NCBI GenBank assembly: GCA_000436695.1
Contig: HF992531.1
Location: forward strand, 1-58,311
Direction: 5' to 3'
DNA from: Prevotella sp. CAG:1185
Lineage (GTDB): Bacteria > Bacteroidota > Bacteroidia > Bacteroidales > Bacteroidaceae
Length of the DNA stretch: 58,311 nucleotides
Positions 1 through 8,387 of this stretch are shown piece by piece. The notes below the pieces were generated by a model, which saw nothing but the letters and a program-made list of their open reading frames with translations, was not told the origin of the DNA and made no database searches. How positions within the stretch are numbered: position 1 is the first letter of the stretch; the number at the start of each line of letters is the position of its first letter. Position numbers and translations under genes: made by a program.

Positions 1-41
1 GCTAATTTGGGAACATGCGGACATTCATTTAATATAAAACA

Positions 42-90
42 AAAACAATCCTCAGAGCCGGTGTATTCGGTTCTGAGGATTGTTTTATTA
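42..90. terminator. Bidirectional intrinsic terminator downstream of rprY
   Basis: A 19-bp stem (42-60 with 68-86, one G-T wobble) closes a 7-nt loop. It is flanked by A-runs on the left and T-runs on the right, so it can terminate in both directions. It lies about 25 nt beyond the rprY stop and probably ends the rprX-rprY transcript. Confidence 0.85.
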
Positions 91-110
91 TTATCGTTCA
101 AGGCTTATGT

Positions 111-809
111 TTATTCTTGCTCAGGAGTGATGAGCTTGTATCCCTTGCCGTGAATGTTGATGATTTCTATCTGGTCGTCGTCCTTCAGATGTTTACGCAG
201 CTTTGTAATGTAAACGTCCATAGAGCGTGCGTTGAAGTAGTTATCGTCAATCCATATTGTCTTCAGTGCGAAGTCGCGCTGCAGAATCTCGTTAGCATGA
301 GAGCACAGAAGAGCAAGAAGCTCATTCTCCTTAGTTGTAAGTTTCGTCTGCTTGTCATCGATGGTAAGCAACTGTTTCTGAGTATCGAAAGTAAAACGTC
401 CAATATGATAAACAGTATTTTCTTTATTTTTCTTACCACGTACACGACGCAGGATAGCCTCTATACGGAACACCAGTTCCTCCATTGAGAACGGCTTTGT
501 GATATAGTCATCGGCACCAATCTTGAAGCCTTCAAGAATATCCTCTTTCAGTGTTTTTGCCGTAAGGAAGATGATTGGAATTTCAGCATTAGCCTGTCTT
601 ATTTCCTGAGCCAATGTGAATCCGTCCTTTTTAGGCATCATTACATCAAGGACACATATATCAAACTTATTCTTCAAAAAAGCTTTATATCCGGCATCAC
701 CATCAGGACATAACTCTGCGCTGTATCCCTTAGCCTGCAAATATTCGCGAAGAAGCATACCCAAGTTCTCATCATCTTCGCATAAAAGAATTTTCAATTT
801 CTCATCCAT
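111..809 (-). CDS. rprY: OmpR-family response regulator RprY
   Basis: DNA-binding response regulator of 232 aa. The receiver domain (about residues 1-120) has the acidic pocket E11/D12/D13, phospho-acceptor D55 in the VLDVMMP motif and the conserved K105 of TKPF. The C-terminal half (about 130-230) is an OmpR/PhoB winged helix. It lies 7 nt downstream of a sensor kinase gene, so the pair is co-transcribed. The combination matches the RprX/RprY pair of Bacteroides and Prevotella. That system was first described from tetracycline/membrane phenotypes and later tied to stress and sodium responses; the actual targets here are unknown. Confidence 0.85.
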   Translation of the reverse strand: MDEKLKILLCEDDENLGMLLREYLQAKGYSAELCPDGDAGYKAFLKNKFDICVLDVMMPKKDGFTLAQEIRQANAEIPIIFLTAKTLKEDILEGFKIGADDYITKPFSMEELVFRIEAILRRVRGKKNKENTVYHIGRFTFDTQKQLLTIDDKQTKLTTKENELLALLCSHANEILQRDFALKTIWIDDNYFNARSMDVYITKLRKHLKDDDQIEIINIHGKGYKLITPEQE

Positions 810-816
810 AGTCTTT

Positions 817-2376
817 CTACTTTTTAATTATAGGTAATGTTATTATAAATTTCGTTCCTTTGCCTTTTTCGCTCTCCGCGTGAATTTCGCCCTTATGCAG
901 CTCTACAATTTTCTTTACGTAAGCCAAGCCAAGTCCGAATCCTTTTACATCATGCACATTGCCGGTGTGAACGCGATAGAACTTTTCAAAAATCTTTTTA
1001 AGATTCTCTTTTTTAATACCCAATCCGTTATCTTTAACCGACAGATACAGATGCTCTTTGTCATTCCATGTCTTTATAGACAATTCTACGGGTCTATCCG
1101 GATCGCGGTATTTAACAGCATTGTCCAACAAATTGAAGATTACGTTTGTAAAATGCATTTCATCAACATATATTGTCGGTTCAGTGGCATCCAAAATTGT
1201 CTTAATATGTCCGCCTGTATGTTCAACGCGCAGAGTGAACGTGTTAGCAACATTTTCGGCAAGATCATTTAGGTTAAGCTCTTTCTTCTTGAATATTGCC
1301 TTCTTTCGGTCAAACATTGACATCTGCAAAACCTTCTCTACAAGAAAACGCAAACGTTTAGATTCATCATTAATAACGCCTCCGAGATGTTTCATCATGA
1401 CCGGACTCTTTGTCACTGTTTCATCATTGAGCATCTGTGCTGCAAGAGAGATGCTGCTGATAGGAGTTTTCAGCTCATGAGTCATATTATTTATAAAATC
1501 ATTCTTTATCTCGGTGTAACGTTTCTGTCTGAAAATAACAACTATCGTGAAGATAAACGTAACAAGCAATACTACTGTAAATGCTATTGAAGGAATCATG
1601 AACCTTACACTGCTGAAAATATAACTGTTCATGTCAGGGAAATGTATTCTCACCACACCGGCCTTTGTAGAAGGATCATTTCTGAACAAAGCCTGAGAGT
1701 AAGTATAATCCTCTCCTTCATCAGTATAGTCAGGACATCTGTAAACTTCACGTCCGTCTTGCGTAGATACCGTGAAATGGTAGGCGATATCTATACCATT
1801 GTTCATAAGCTCCGTTTTTATATCTTGGTCGAGCATCTTGAAGTTTATACGCTCTTTTAGCGGCTTTTCAGAAGCCGTATAAAGAATACTGTAAACAACT
1901 TCATCGAGAAGAGCTTTCTGATATATGTATCTGTTCTTGACAATTTCCCTCATTGACTTTGTTGCCTCAGATATAGAATTCTTGTCATTACGCAGAATCA
2001 TAGCTTTAGGCATTGAAGATGGTCTGACCGTAATAGTCTTCAACTCAAATGACGAATACACCGTACCATTTCTATCTGCAACCGAATACTGATGCGAATG
2101 CTGAACGGTGCCGTCAACATCACCAGACCGGGTTCCAACAGAATCCTGTTTAAAAGCGCGGCGTTCGGTCTCATTGACATCTTTTTCAAGATATCTTAAT
2201 GTCTCATTTAGCTCAAGGTTACGGGCAGCCTGATACAGGGCCTTTGTTACAGACTCATCAAACTGTTCTTTCTTCATGTGCACCATTTCTTCAATGTATT
2301 TTATCTGCATGAAGAGTAGCACAAGGAAAGAAAGTCCCATTACTATTGCCACTGTCCAAATAGTTGCTTTTTTCAT
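817..2376 (-). CDS. rprX: Sensor histidine kinase RprX
   Basis: Membrane sensor kinase, 519 aa, partner of the adjacent RprY. There is a transmembrane helix at about 7-24, a periplasmic sensor region of about 230 residues, and a second helix at about 258-283. The dimerisation/phospho-acceptor helix carries H300 in MTHELKTP. The catalytic domain follows, with the N-box (NLLDNAVKYRD), the G1 box (DNGLGI) and GFGLGLAYVK. The start ATG at 2376 lies only 5 nt after a TATATTTG -7 element with TTTG 19 nt further upstream, which suggests a leaderless or nearly leaderless mRNA. The operon order is kinase first, regulator second. Confidence 0.85.
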   Translation of the reverse strand: MKKATIWTVAIVMGLSFLVLLFMQIKYIEEMVHMKKEQFDESVTKALYQAARNLELNETLRYLEKDVNETERRAFKQDSVGTRSGDVDGTVQHSHQYSVADRNGTVYSSFELKTITVRPSSMPKAMILRNDKNSISEATKSMREIVKNRYIYQKALLDEVVYSILYTASEKPLKERINFKMLDQDIKTELMNNGIDIAYHFTVSTQDGREVYRCPDYTDEGEDYTYSQALFRNDPSTKAGVVRIHFPDMNSYIFSSVRFMIPSIAFTVVLLVTFIFTIVVIFRQKRYTEIKNDFINNMTHELKTPISSISLAAQMLNDETVTKSPVMMKHLGGVINDESKRLRFLVEKVLQMSMFDRKKAIFKKKELNLNDLAENVANTFTLRVEHTGGHIKTILDATEPTIYVDEMHFTNVIFNLLDNAVKYRDPDRPVELSIKTWNDKEHLYLSVKDNGLGIKKENLKKIFEKFYRVHTGNVHDVKGFGLGLAYVKKIVELHKGEIHAESEKGKGTKFIITLPIIKK

Positions 2377-2381
2377 ATCGG

Positions 2382-2412
2382 CAAATATATCGTAAAAACA
2401 AATAAGCCCAAA
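2382..2412 (-). promoter_or_regulatory. Bacteroidetes-type promoter of rprX-rprY
   Basis: On the minus strand: TTTG (2412-2409), 19-nt spacer, TATATTTG (2389-2382). Both elements match the TTTG / TAnnTTTG consensus. Only 5 nt separate it from the rprX ATG. Confidence 0.7.
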
Positions 2413-2602
2413 TCGTTTTGTTAATTAAAAATCTAAAATTTATCTATATTAACCAAACAACAACAAGTTAATTAATTATTATCAATTTTATCAGATATAC
2501 AAGACCACATTTATTTAAAGAAAAGGAGAGCAGACAAACATACAACTTACATGATAAATAATTTCAACATCAAAATGCCGCCTGGCCAATTCTAAAATTT
2601 AA

Positions 2603-2640
2603 GCCGTTGCAGCTTAACCTTTAAGCTGCAACGGCCTTTT
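2603..2640 (+). terminator. Strong hairpin with T-run in the rprX / EF-G2 intergenic region
   Basis: A perfect 15-bp stem (2603-2617 with 2621-2635) closes a 3-nt loop and is followed by CTTTTT on the plus strand. On the minus strand it lies about 105 nt after the EF-G2 stop, but the tract there (TTAAATTTT) is weaker. No plus-strand gene precedes it. It therefore either ends EF-G2 transcription or terminates an unseen plus-strand transcript. Confidence 0.7.
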
Positions 2641-2740
2641 TATACAAACACCGGCTGCCTTAATTCACACACAACCGGCAATAATATAATAAAAGCTATA
2701 TGCATTCATACTGCACATACTATGCTGTTGCAATATACTT

Positions 2741-4903
2741 TTATTCATCCTTATCTTCAAGTTCTGCCTCGTGCTCCTTAATAAGAGCCTGCTGAATATC
2801 ATTAGGAACAAGTTCGTAACTTGCAAACTTTGTTGTAAACGACGCACGTCCGCCAGTGATGGAACTTAACGAGATAGAATAATTTGCAAGTTCCTTCAAC
2901 GGTATCTTTGCCTGTAACTTCTGATAACCAGCCTCGCTGTCCATACCCATAATGAGAGCACGGCGACCCTGCAAATCACTCATAACATCACCCATAAAGT
3001 CTGCTGGAACATAAACCTCAAGGTCATAAATAGGCTCCAGAATCTTCGGACCAGCGTTCTTAAATGCCTCAGAGAATGCATGACGGGCAGCCAACATGAA
3101 TGAAAGTTCATTACTGTCAACCGGGTGCATCTTTCCGTCGTAAACAACAACACGTACATCACGGGCATAGCTTCCTGTCAATGGTCCCTGCTCCATACGT
3201 TCCATAATACCCTTTAATATAGCAGGCATGAAACGAGTGTCAATAGCTCCACCGACAACAGAATTGATGAATACCAATTTGCCGCCCCATTCAAGGTCGA
3301 CAACCTCTTTACTCTTAATATTCATCTTGAACTCCTGTCCGTTAAATTTGTAAGAAACCGGATCAGGCATACCCTCAGCATAAGGTTCTACGATTAGATG
3401 AACCTCACCAAATTGTCCGGCACCTCCAGACTGTTTTTTATGGCGATAGTCAGCACGTGCTGCTTTGGTAATTGTCTCGCGATATGGAATCTTTGCATCG
3501 ATAAACTTCACCTGCAGTTTCTCATTGTTCTCAAGACGCCATTTAAGCGTACGCAAATGGAACTCACCCTGACCATGAACAATAGTCTGGCGCAACTCTT
3601 TGCTCTGCTCAACAACCCATGTAGGATCTTCCTGTCTCATCTTCAACAAGGCAGCCATCAGTTTTTCTGTATCAGCCTCATTGACAGCCTTTATTGCACG
3701 AGAATATTTAGAATTAGGATATTTAATGAAATCAAACCTGTTGTCACAGTCTTTTCCGTTAAGAGTATTTCCTGTCTTTACATCCTTAAGTTTAACAGTA
3801 CATCCTATATCACCGGCATTAAGACAGTCGACAGCCTGACGGTTGGCTCCTGCACATACAAAAATATTGGCGATACGTTCTTTAGAGCCACGGTCAGCAT
3901 TACTCAAATCGTCTCCAGGCTTAACGCAACCACTCATAACCTTGAAGTAAGAAACCTCTCCAATATGAGGTTCAACACCAGTCTTAAAGAAATATAATGA
4001 TTCCGGACCTGAAGTTTCAGCTGCAACCTCCTCACCGCGTGTATTATGGATCTTCGGCATTTCGCTCACGAAAGGAACAACATTACCCAAAAATTCCATA
4101 AGGCGATGAACACCCATGCTCTTACCTGCACAAACACAGAACACGGGGAATATAGAACGGGTTACAAGTCCCTTACGAATACCTTCACGCATTTCATCCT
4201 CTGTAAGGGTCTCCTCCTCAAAGAATTTCTCCATCAAGGTTTCATCGTTCTCGGCAGCAGCCTCTACCAATGCTTTATGAAGTTCCATTGCCTTGTCCAT
4301 CTCTTCGGCAGGAATTTCCTCAATAATAGGAGCACCGCCCTCAGGCTTCCAAGAGTATTTCTTCATCAAAAGAACATCAATAAGAGCATTAAAGCCTGGA
4401 CCTGTTGTTATAGGATATTGTATCTGAACGCATTTAGGACCATAAATGTCCTTCATGCTGCTTATTATCGTATCAAAGTCACATTTATCACTGTCAAGCT
4501 GGTTGATAAGGAATATAACCGGCTTTTTCAGCTTTTCTGTATATCTGAAGTTATTCTGTGTGCCAACTTCGGGACCATACTGACCATTAATCAATATCAC
4601 AGCCTGGTCAGTAACGTTAAGGGCTGTAATGGCACCTCCGACAAAGTCGTCAGAGCCAGGGCAATCTATGATATTAAGTTTCTTGTTGTTCCACTCTACA
4701 TTAAAAACAGTTGAAAATACCGAGTAGCCGTATTCTTGTTCAACCGGGAAATAGTCACTTACAGTGTTTTTTGCTTCTACAGTACCGCGGCGCTTGATAA
4801 GTCCGCTCTCATATAACATAGCTTCGGCAAGAGTAGTCTTGCCTGATCCCGCACTGCCAAGCAAGGCAATGTTTTTAATCTCGTTAGTTTGATAAACTCT
4901 CAT
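2741..4903 (-). CDS. fusA2: EF-G paralogue (EF-G2 type) with degenerate GTPase site
   Basis: Translation elongation factor G-like protein, 720 aa, with an EF-G domain order: G domain, domain II, III, IV and V. The P-loop is intact (GSAGSGKTT, residues 16-24), and the NQLD guanine-binding motif is present. The G3 motif, normally DTPGHVDF, reads DCPGSDDF (residues 80-87), so the catalytic histidine is replaced by S84. Family knowledge: Bacteroides EF-G2 lacks GTPase activity, still supports translocation, and is needed for gut colonisation and starvation fitness. This gene has the same hallmark. It stands alone, divergent from hemW. Its start at 4903 gives the expected N-terminus. Confidence 0.82.
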   Translation of the reverse strand: MRVYQTNEIKNIALLGSAGSGKTTLAEAMLYESGLIKRRGTVEAKNTVSDYFPVEQEYGYSVFSTVFNVEWNNKKLNIIDCPGSDDFVGGAITALNVTDQAVILINGQYGPEVGTQNNFRYTEKLKKPVIFLINQLDSDKCDFDTIISSMKDIYGPKCVQIQYPITTGPGFNALIDVLLMKKYSWKPEGGAPIIEEIPAEEMDKAMELHKALVEAAAENDETLMEKFFEEETLTEDEMREGIRKGLVTRSIFPVFCVCAGKSMGVHRLMEFLGNVVPFVSEMPKIHNTRGEEVAAETSGPESLYFFKTGVEPHIGEVSYFKVMSGCVKPGDDLSNADRGSKERIANIFVCAGANRQAVDCLNAGDIGCTVKLKDVKTGNTLNGKDCDNRFDFIKYPNSKYSRAIKAVNEADTEKLMAALLKMRQEDPTWVVEQSKELRQTIVHGQGEFHLRTLKWRLENNEKLQVKFIDAKIPYRETITKAARADYRHKKQSGGAGQFGEVHLIVEPYAEGMPDPVSYKFNGQEFKMNIKSKEVVDLEWGGKLVFINSVVGGAIDTRFMPAILKGIMERMEQGPLTGSYARDVRVVVYDGKMHPVDSNELSFMLAARHAFSEAFKNAGPKILEPIYDLEVYVPADFMGDVMSDLQGRRALIMGMDSEAGYQKLQAKIPLKELANYSISLSSITGGRASFTTKFASYELVPNDIQQALIKEHEAELEDKDE

Positions 4904-5012
4904 ATTAATATAGATTTAAGTTAATAACTTATGTTGGCCTCTAAGTTACGATTTTTTGCGCAAACAAACAAAATAAAACGCAAAAAAGCTCATAAAAATT
5001 AAAACATATTAG

Positions 5013-5020
5013 TATTTTTG
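5013..5020 (+). promoter_or_regulatory. -7 element upstream of hemW
   Basis: TATTTTTG fits TAnnTTTG and lies 43 nt before the hemW ATG. No convincing TTTG is found at the right upstream distance. Confidence 0.45.
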
Positions 5021-5062
5021 CATTAAAATAAAGAAAACGAAACTGAAAACGCTAAAAATATA

Positions 5063-6187
5063 ATGGCTGGCATCTACATTCACATACCATTCTGCAAGAC
5101 TCGCTGCATTTATTGCGGTTTCTATTCAACGACACTTCTAGATATGCGCAACGAATATATTGACGCCGTTTGCAGAGAGATGAAACTAAGGAAAAATTAC
5201 CTCAATGAACCTATCTCCACAATATATCTTGGCGGAGGAACTCCCTCTATGTTGGATGAAGACAATCTGAACAAACTGTTTCTATATATAAATAATGTAT
5301 ATAGTGTGAATGCCAATGCCGAAATAACAATGGAATGTAATCCAGACGACGTAACGCCGGAATTTGCAAATATTATCAGTAGGCTGCCGATAAACCGTGT
5401 CAGCATGGGGGCACAAACCTTTTCAGACAAAAGACTGGCATTACTACACAGACGTCATAATGCAGACGAAGTAAGCAAAGCTGTAATGCTGCTAAGAAAA
5501 GCAGGCATACATAATATAAGCATCGACCTGATGTTTGGATTTCCTAACGAGAGTATCGAACAATGGAAAGAAGACATAGCAACAGCCTTGTCACTAAATG
5601 TAGAACATATCTCGGCATACAGTCTTATGTATGAAGAAGGAACACCACTATGGAATATGCTCAAAAACGGCAAAATAGAAGAAATAGACGATGACTTGAG
5701 CATTGCTATGTATAACGAGCTTGTCAGTCAGTTGACAGCATCAGGATATGAACATTATGAAATCAGTAATTTTGCCAAACCGGGTTTTCGCTCACGCCAT
5801 AACAGCAGTTACTGGCATCAAGTGCCATATATTGGTTTTGGGGCTGCCGCACATTCATTTGACATGAAATCAAGACAATGGAATGTGGCTGATGTCAGAA
5901 AATACATTAAAAGCATAAACAGCAATATTATTCCTATGGAACGTGAGACACTCGATAAGGACACTATCATGAACGACATAATAACAACAGCATTAAGAAC
6001 ATCTGACGGCATAGACTTAAAGAAAGTAGAAAACATGCTTGGCAGTGAATACAGTAATCAAGTTGTAAAAAATGCTGCAAAACATATTGACGAAGGATTG
6101 TTGGAATTAAAAGGAGGAAGGCTTAAACTTACTAAAAAAGGAATTTATATCAGCGATATGATAATGAGCGACATTATGATTGTATAA
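5063..6187 (+). CDS. hemW: HemW-like radical SAM protein (heme chaperone)
   Basis: Radical SAM protein of 374 aa, close in length to HemW. The N-terminal cluster motif is C11-x3-C15-x2-C18 followed by G-F. It therefore lacks the fourth cysteine that distinguishes true oxygen-independent coproporphyrinogen oxidase HemN. The LGGGTPS motif binds SAM, and the C-terminal HemN_C-type domain (about 290-374) is present. Family knowledge: HemW binds heme and transfers it to respiratory proteins; older annotations call it coproporphyrinogen III oxidase. It is monocistronic, with an ABC-F gene 200 nt downstream carrying its own promoter. Confidence 0.85.
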   Translation: MAGIYIHIPFCKTRCIYCGFYSTTLLDMRNEYIDAVCREMKLRKNYLNEPISTIYLGGGTPSMLDEDNLNKLFLYINNVYSVNANAEITMECNPDDVTPEFANIISRLPINRVSMGAQTFSDKRLALLHRRHNADEVSKAVMLLRKAGIHNISIDLMFGFPNESIEQWKEDIATALSLNVEHISAYSLMYEEGTPLWNMLKNGKIEEIDDDLSIAMYNELVSQLTASGYEHYEISNFAKPGFRSRHNSSYWHQVPYIGFGAAAHSFDMKSRQWNVADVRKYIKSINSNIIPMERETLDKDTIMNDIITTALRTSDGIDLKKVENMLGSEYSNQVVKNAAKHIDEGLLELKGGRLKLTKKGIYISDMIMSDIMIV

Positions 6188-6237
6188 ATAATATTCTGAA
6201 AGAACAACAATAAGACAAAACTGACAACAAGGCATTA

Positions 6238-6276
6238 AAGCATGATCAAACAGAAGTGTTCACCGATGCTTTTTTA
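6238..6276 (+). terminator. Weak terminator after hemW
   Basis: A short stem AAGCAT/ATGCTT (6238-6243, 6266-6271) with a 22-nt loop is followed by a T-run. It lies just upstream of the ABC-F promoter. Confidence 0.4.
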
Positions 6277-6284
6277 TAATAATG

Positions 6285-6316
6285 TTTGGTCGTGACAATA
6301 AAATTACTTAATTTTG
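6285..6316 (+). promoter_or_regulatory. Promoter of the ABC-F gene
   Basis: TTTG (6285-6288), 20-nt spacer, TAATTTTG (6309-6316): a full match to the Bacteroidetes consensus. The ATG is 73 nt downstream. Confidence 0.75.
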
Positions 6317-6389
6317 CCAACTAAAGCAATAATAATACGCAGAAATATTCAGCTATAGCTGACAAAAAGTAAGCGTAAAGAATTAAGAA

Positions 6390-8354
6390 ATGATTTCAGT
6401 AGAAGGACTAAAAGTAGAATTTGGCGTAAAGCCGCTATTCAGCAATGTAAGTTTCGTGGTTAACGACCGCGACCGTATAGCCCTTGTTGGCAAAAACGGT
6501 GCAGGGAAATCTACAATGCTGAAAATACTCTGCGGTATGCAGAAGCCAACGGCAGGAACTGTGGCCGTACCAAGCGGAACCACTATAGGATATCTGCCTC
6601 AGGTAATGATTCTTCAGGACGACACAACTGTGCGCGAAGAGGCGCGCAAAGCTTTTGCCGGAAATACAGAGATGAAGGCAAGGCTTGACAAAATGAACCA
6701 GGAACTGGCAGAACGCACAGACTATGACAGCGAGGAATACATGGCTCTTGTACAAAAATTCACCCAAGAGCACGAAAGGTATATGATGATGGGAGCTGAA
6801 AGTTATGAGGCCGACATCGAACGTACTCTGATAGGACTTGGATTTGAACGTTCTGACATGTCACGGCCTACAAGCGAATTCAGCGGAGGTTGGCGTATGC
6901 GTATAGAATTGGCAAAAATTCTTTTGCAAAAGCCTGACGTGCTGCTGCTGGACGAGCCGACCAACCATCTGGACATTGAAAGTATCCAATGGTTGGAACA
7001 ATTCCTGGCACAAAGTGCAAAAGCAGTTGTTCTTGTAAGCCACGACAGGGCTTTCATTAACAATGTAACCAACCGCACTCTAGAAATAAGTTGCGGAAAA
7101 GTAGTTGACTACAAGGTGAAATATGACGAATACGTTAAATTGAGGGCAGAACGTCGCGAACAGCAGCTCCGTGCATACGAAAACCAGCAAAAAGAGATTG
7201 CTGACATAAAGGACTTTATAGAACGATTCCGTTACAAGCCCACTAAAGCCGTACAGGTGCAAAGCCGCATAAAGCAACTTGAAAAGATAGTCCCGATAGA
7301 GATTGACGAAGTGGACAATTCTGCCATGCACCTAAAGTTTCCTCCATGTCTTCGCAGTGGTGATTATCCTGTAATATGCGATGAAGTACGCAAGGATTAC
7401 GGCACCCATACCGTTTTTGATCATGTAACATTCACCATAAAGCGCGGCGAAAAGGTCGCTTTTGTAGGAAAGAACGGTGAAGGAAAGTCAACTCTCGTAA
7501 AATGTATAATGAACGAGATCCCTTACACCGGAACATTAAAAATAGGACACAACGTTCAAATAGGATATTTCGCTCAGAACCAGGCCCAATTACTTGACGA
7601 GAATCTCACTGTTTTTCAAACTATAGACAATGTAGCTAAGGGAGACATAAGATTAAGAATAAACGATATTCTCGGAGCCTTTATGTTCGGAGGCGAAGCA
7701 TCAGAGAAAAAGGTTAAAGTTTTAAGTGGAGGCGAACGTAGCCGACTGGCTATGATAAAGCTGCTGCTTGAACCAGTAAACTTACTGATACTCGATGAGC
7801 CTACCAATCACCTTGACATGCCGTCAAAAGATGTATTGAAAGAGGCGATAAAAGCATTTGACGGTACTGCTATAATTGTAAGCCACGACCGTGAGTTTCT
7901 CGATGGTCTTGTAACAAAAGTGTATGAGTTCGGAGGAGGAAAGGTCAGAGAGCATCTTGGAGGTATATATGACTTTCTACATGCCCACAATATTGAATCG
8001 CTCGATTCTCTTGGACATAATGCACACAATATGACGGTTCAACAGTCATCTGGCAGTAATGTATCTGATAGCTGCAACGAGCCACAACAAGAAGAAACGT
8101 CGGCCAAACAATCGTATGAGGAAAGAAAAGAGCAGCAGAAAAAAATACGCAAGGCAGAAAAGGCTGTAAAAGAATCAGAAACAAAAATTGAAAAACTTGA
8201 GAAACATCTCAAGGAGCTCAACGATTTGTTATGCCTTCCGGAAAGAGCCAGTGACATGGACTTGATAAACGACTACACTTCAACGAAAAAAAATCTTGAT
8301 GATGAAGTAGAAAGATGGGAACAGCTCTCAGAAGAACTTGAAAAATATATGTAA
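6390..8354 (+). CDS. ABC-F family ATP-binding protein (Uup-like)
   Basis: Soluble protein of 654 aa with two ABC ATPase domains and no membrane segments, as in ribosome-associated ABC-F factors. Walker A motifs are at about 34-42 (GKNGAGKST) and 360-368 (GKNGEGKST), with signatures SGGWRMR and SGGERSR. Walker B motifs read LLLDEPTNHLD and LILDEPTNHLD. An inter-domain linker with basic helices sits at about 240-310, and the C-terminal 80 residues form a charged coiled coil as in Uup/YheS. ABC-F proteins act in the ribosomal E site. The C-terminal coiled coil favours a housekeeping role over antibiotic protection, but subfamily assignment is uncertain. Confidence 0.85.
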   Translation: MISVEGLKVEFGVKPLFSNVSFVVNDRDRIALVGKNGAGKSTMLKILCGMQKPTAGTVAVPSGTTIGYLPQVMILQDDTTVREEARKAFAGNTEMKARLDKMNQELAERTDYDSEEYMALVQKFTQEHERYMMMGAESYEADIERTLIGLGFERSDMSRPTSEFSGGWRMRIELAKILLQKPDVLLLDEPTNHLDIESIQWLEQFLAQSAKAVVLVSHDRAFINNVTNRTLEISCGKVVDYKVKYDEYVKLRAERREQQLRAYENQQKEIADIKDFIERFRYKPTKAVQVQSRIKQLEKIVPIEIDEVDNSAMHLKFPPCLRSGDYPVICDEVRKDYGTHTVFDHVTFTIKRGEKVAFVGKNGEGKSTLVKCIMNEIPYTGTLKIGHNVQIGYFAQNQAQLLDENLTVFQTIDNVAKGDIRLRINDILGAFMFGGEASEKKVKVLSGGERSRLAMIKLLLEPVNLLILDEPTNHLDMPSKDVLKEAIKAFDGTAIIVSHDREFLDGLVTKVYEFGGGKVREHLGGIYDFLHAHNIESLDSLGHNAHNMTVQQSSGSNVSDSCNEPQQEETSAKQSYEERKEQQKKIRKAEKAVKESETKIEKLEKHLKELNDLLCLPERASDMDLINDYTSTKKNLDDEVERWEQLSEELEKYM

Positions 8355-8387
8355 AATAACATACCATCAACTTAAACAAAAAGAATT

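Larger units (their letters stand above)
2377..2740. other. Intergenic region between rprX and the EF-G2 gene
   Basis: This 364-bp stretch holds the rprX promoter on its left side and a strong hairpin at 2603-2640. The rest is AT-rich, and I see no gene or RNA signature in it. Confidence 0.6.
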
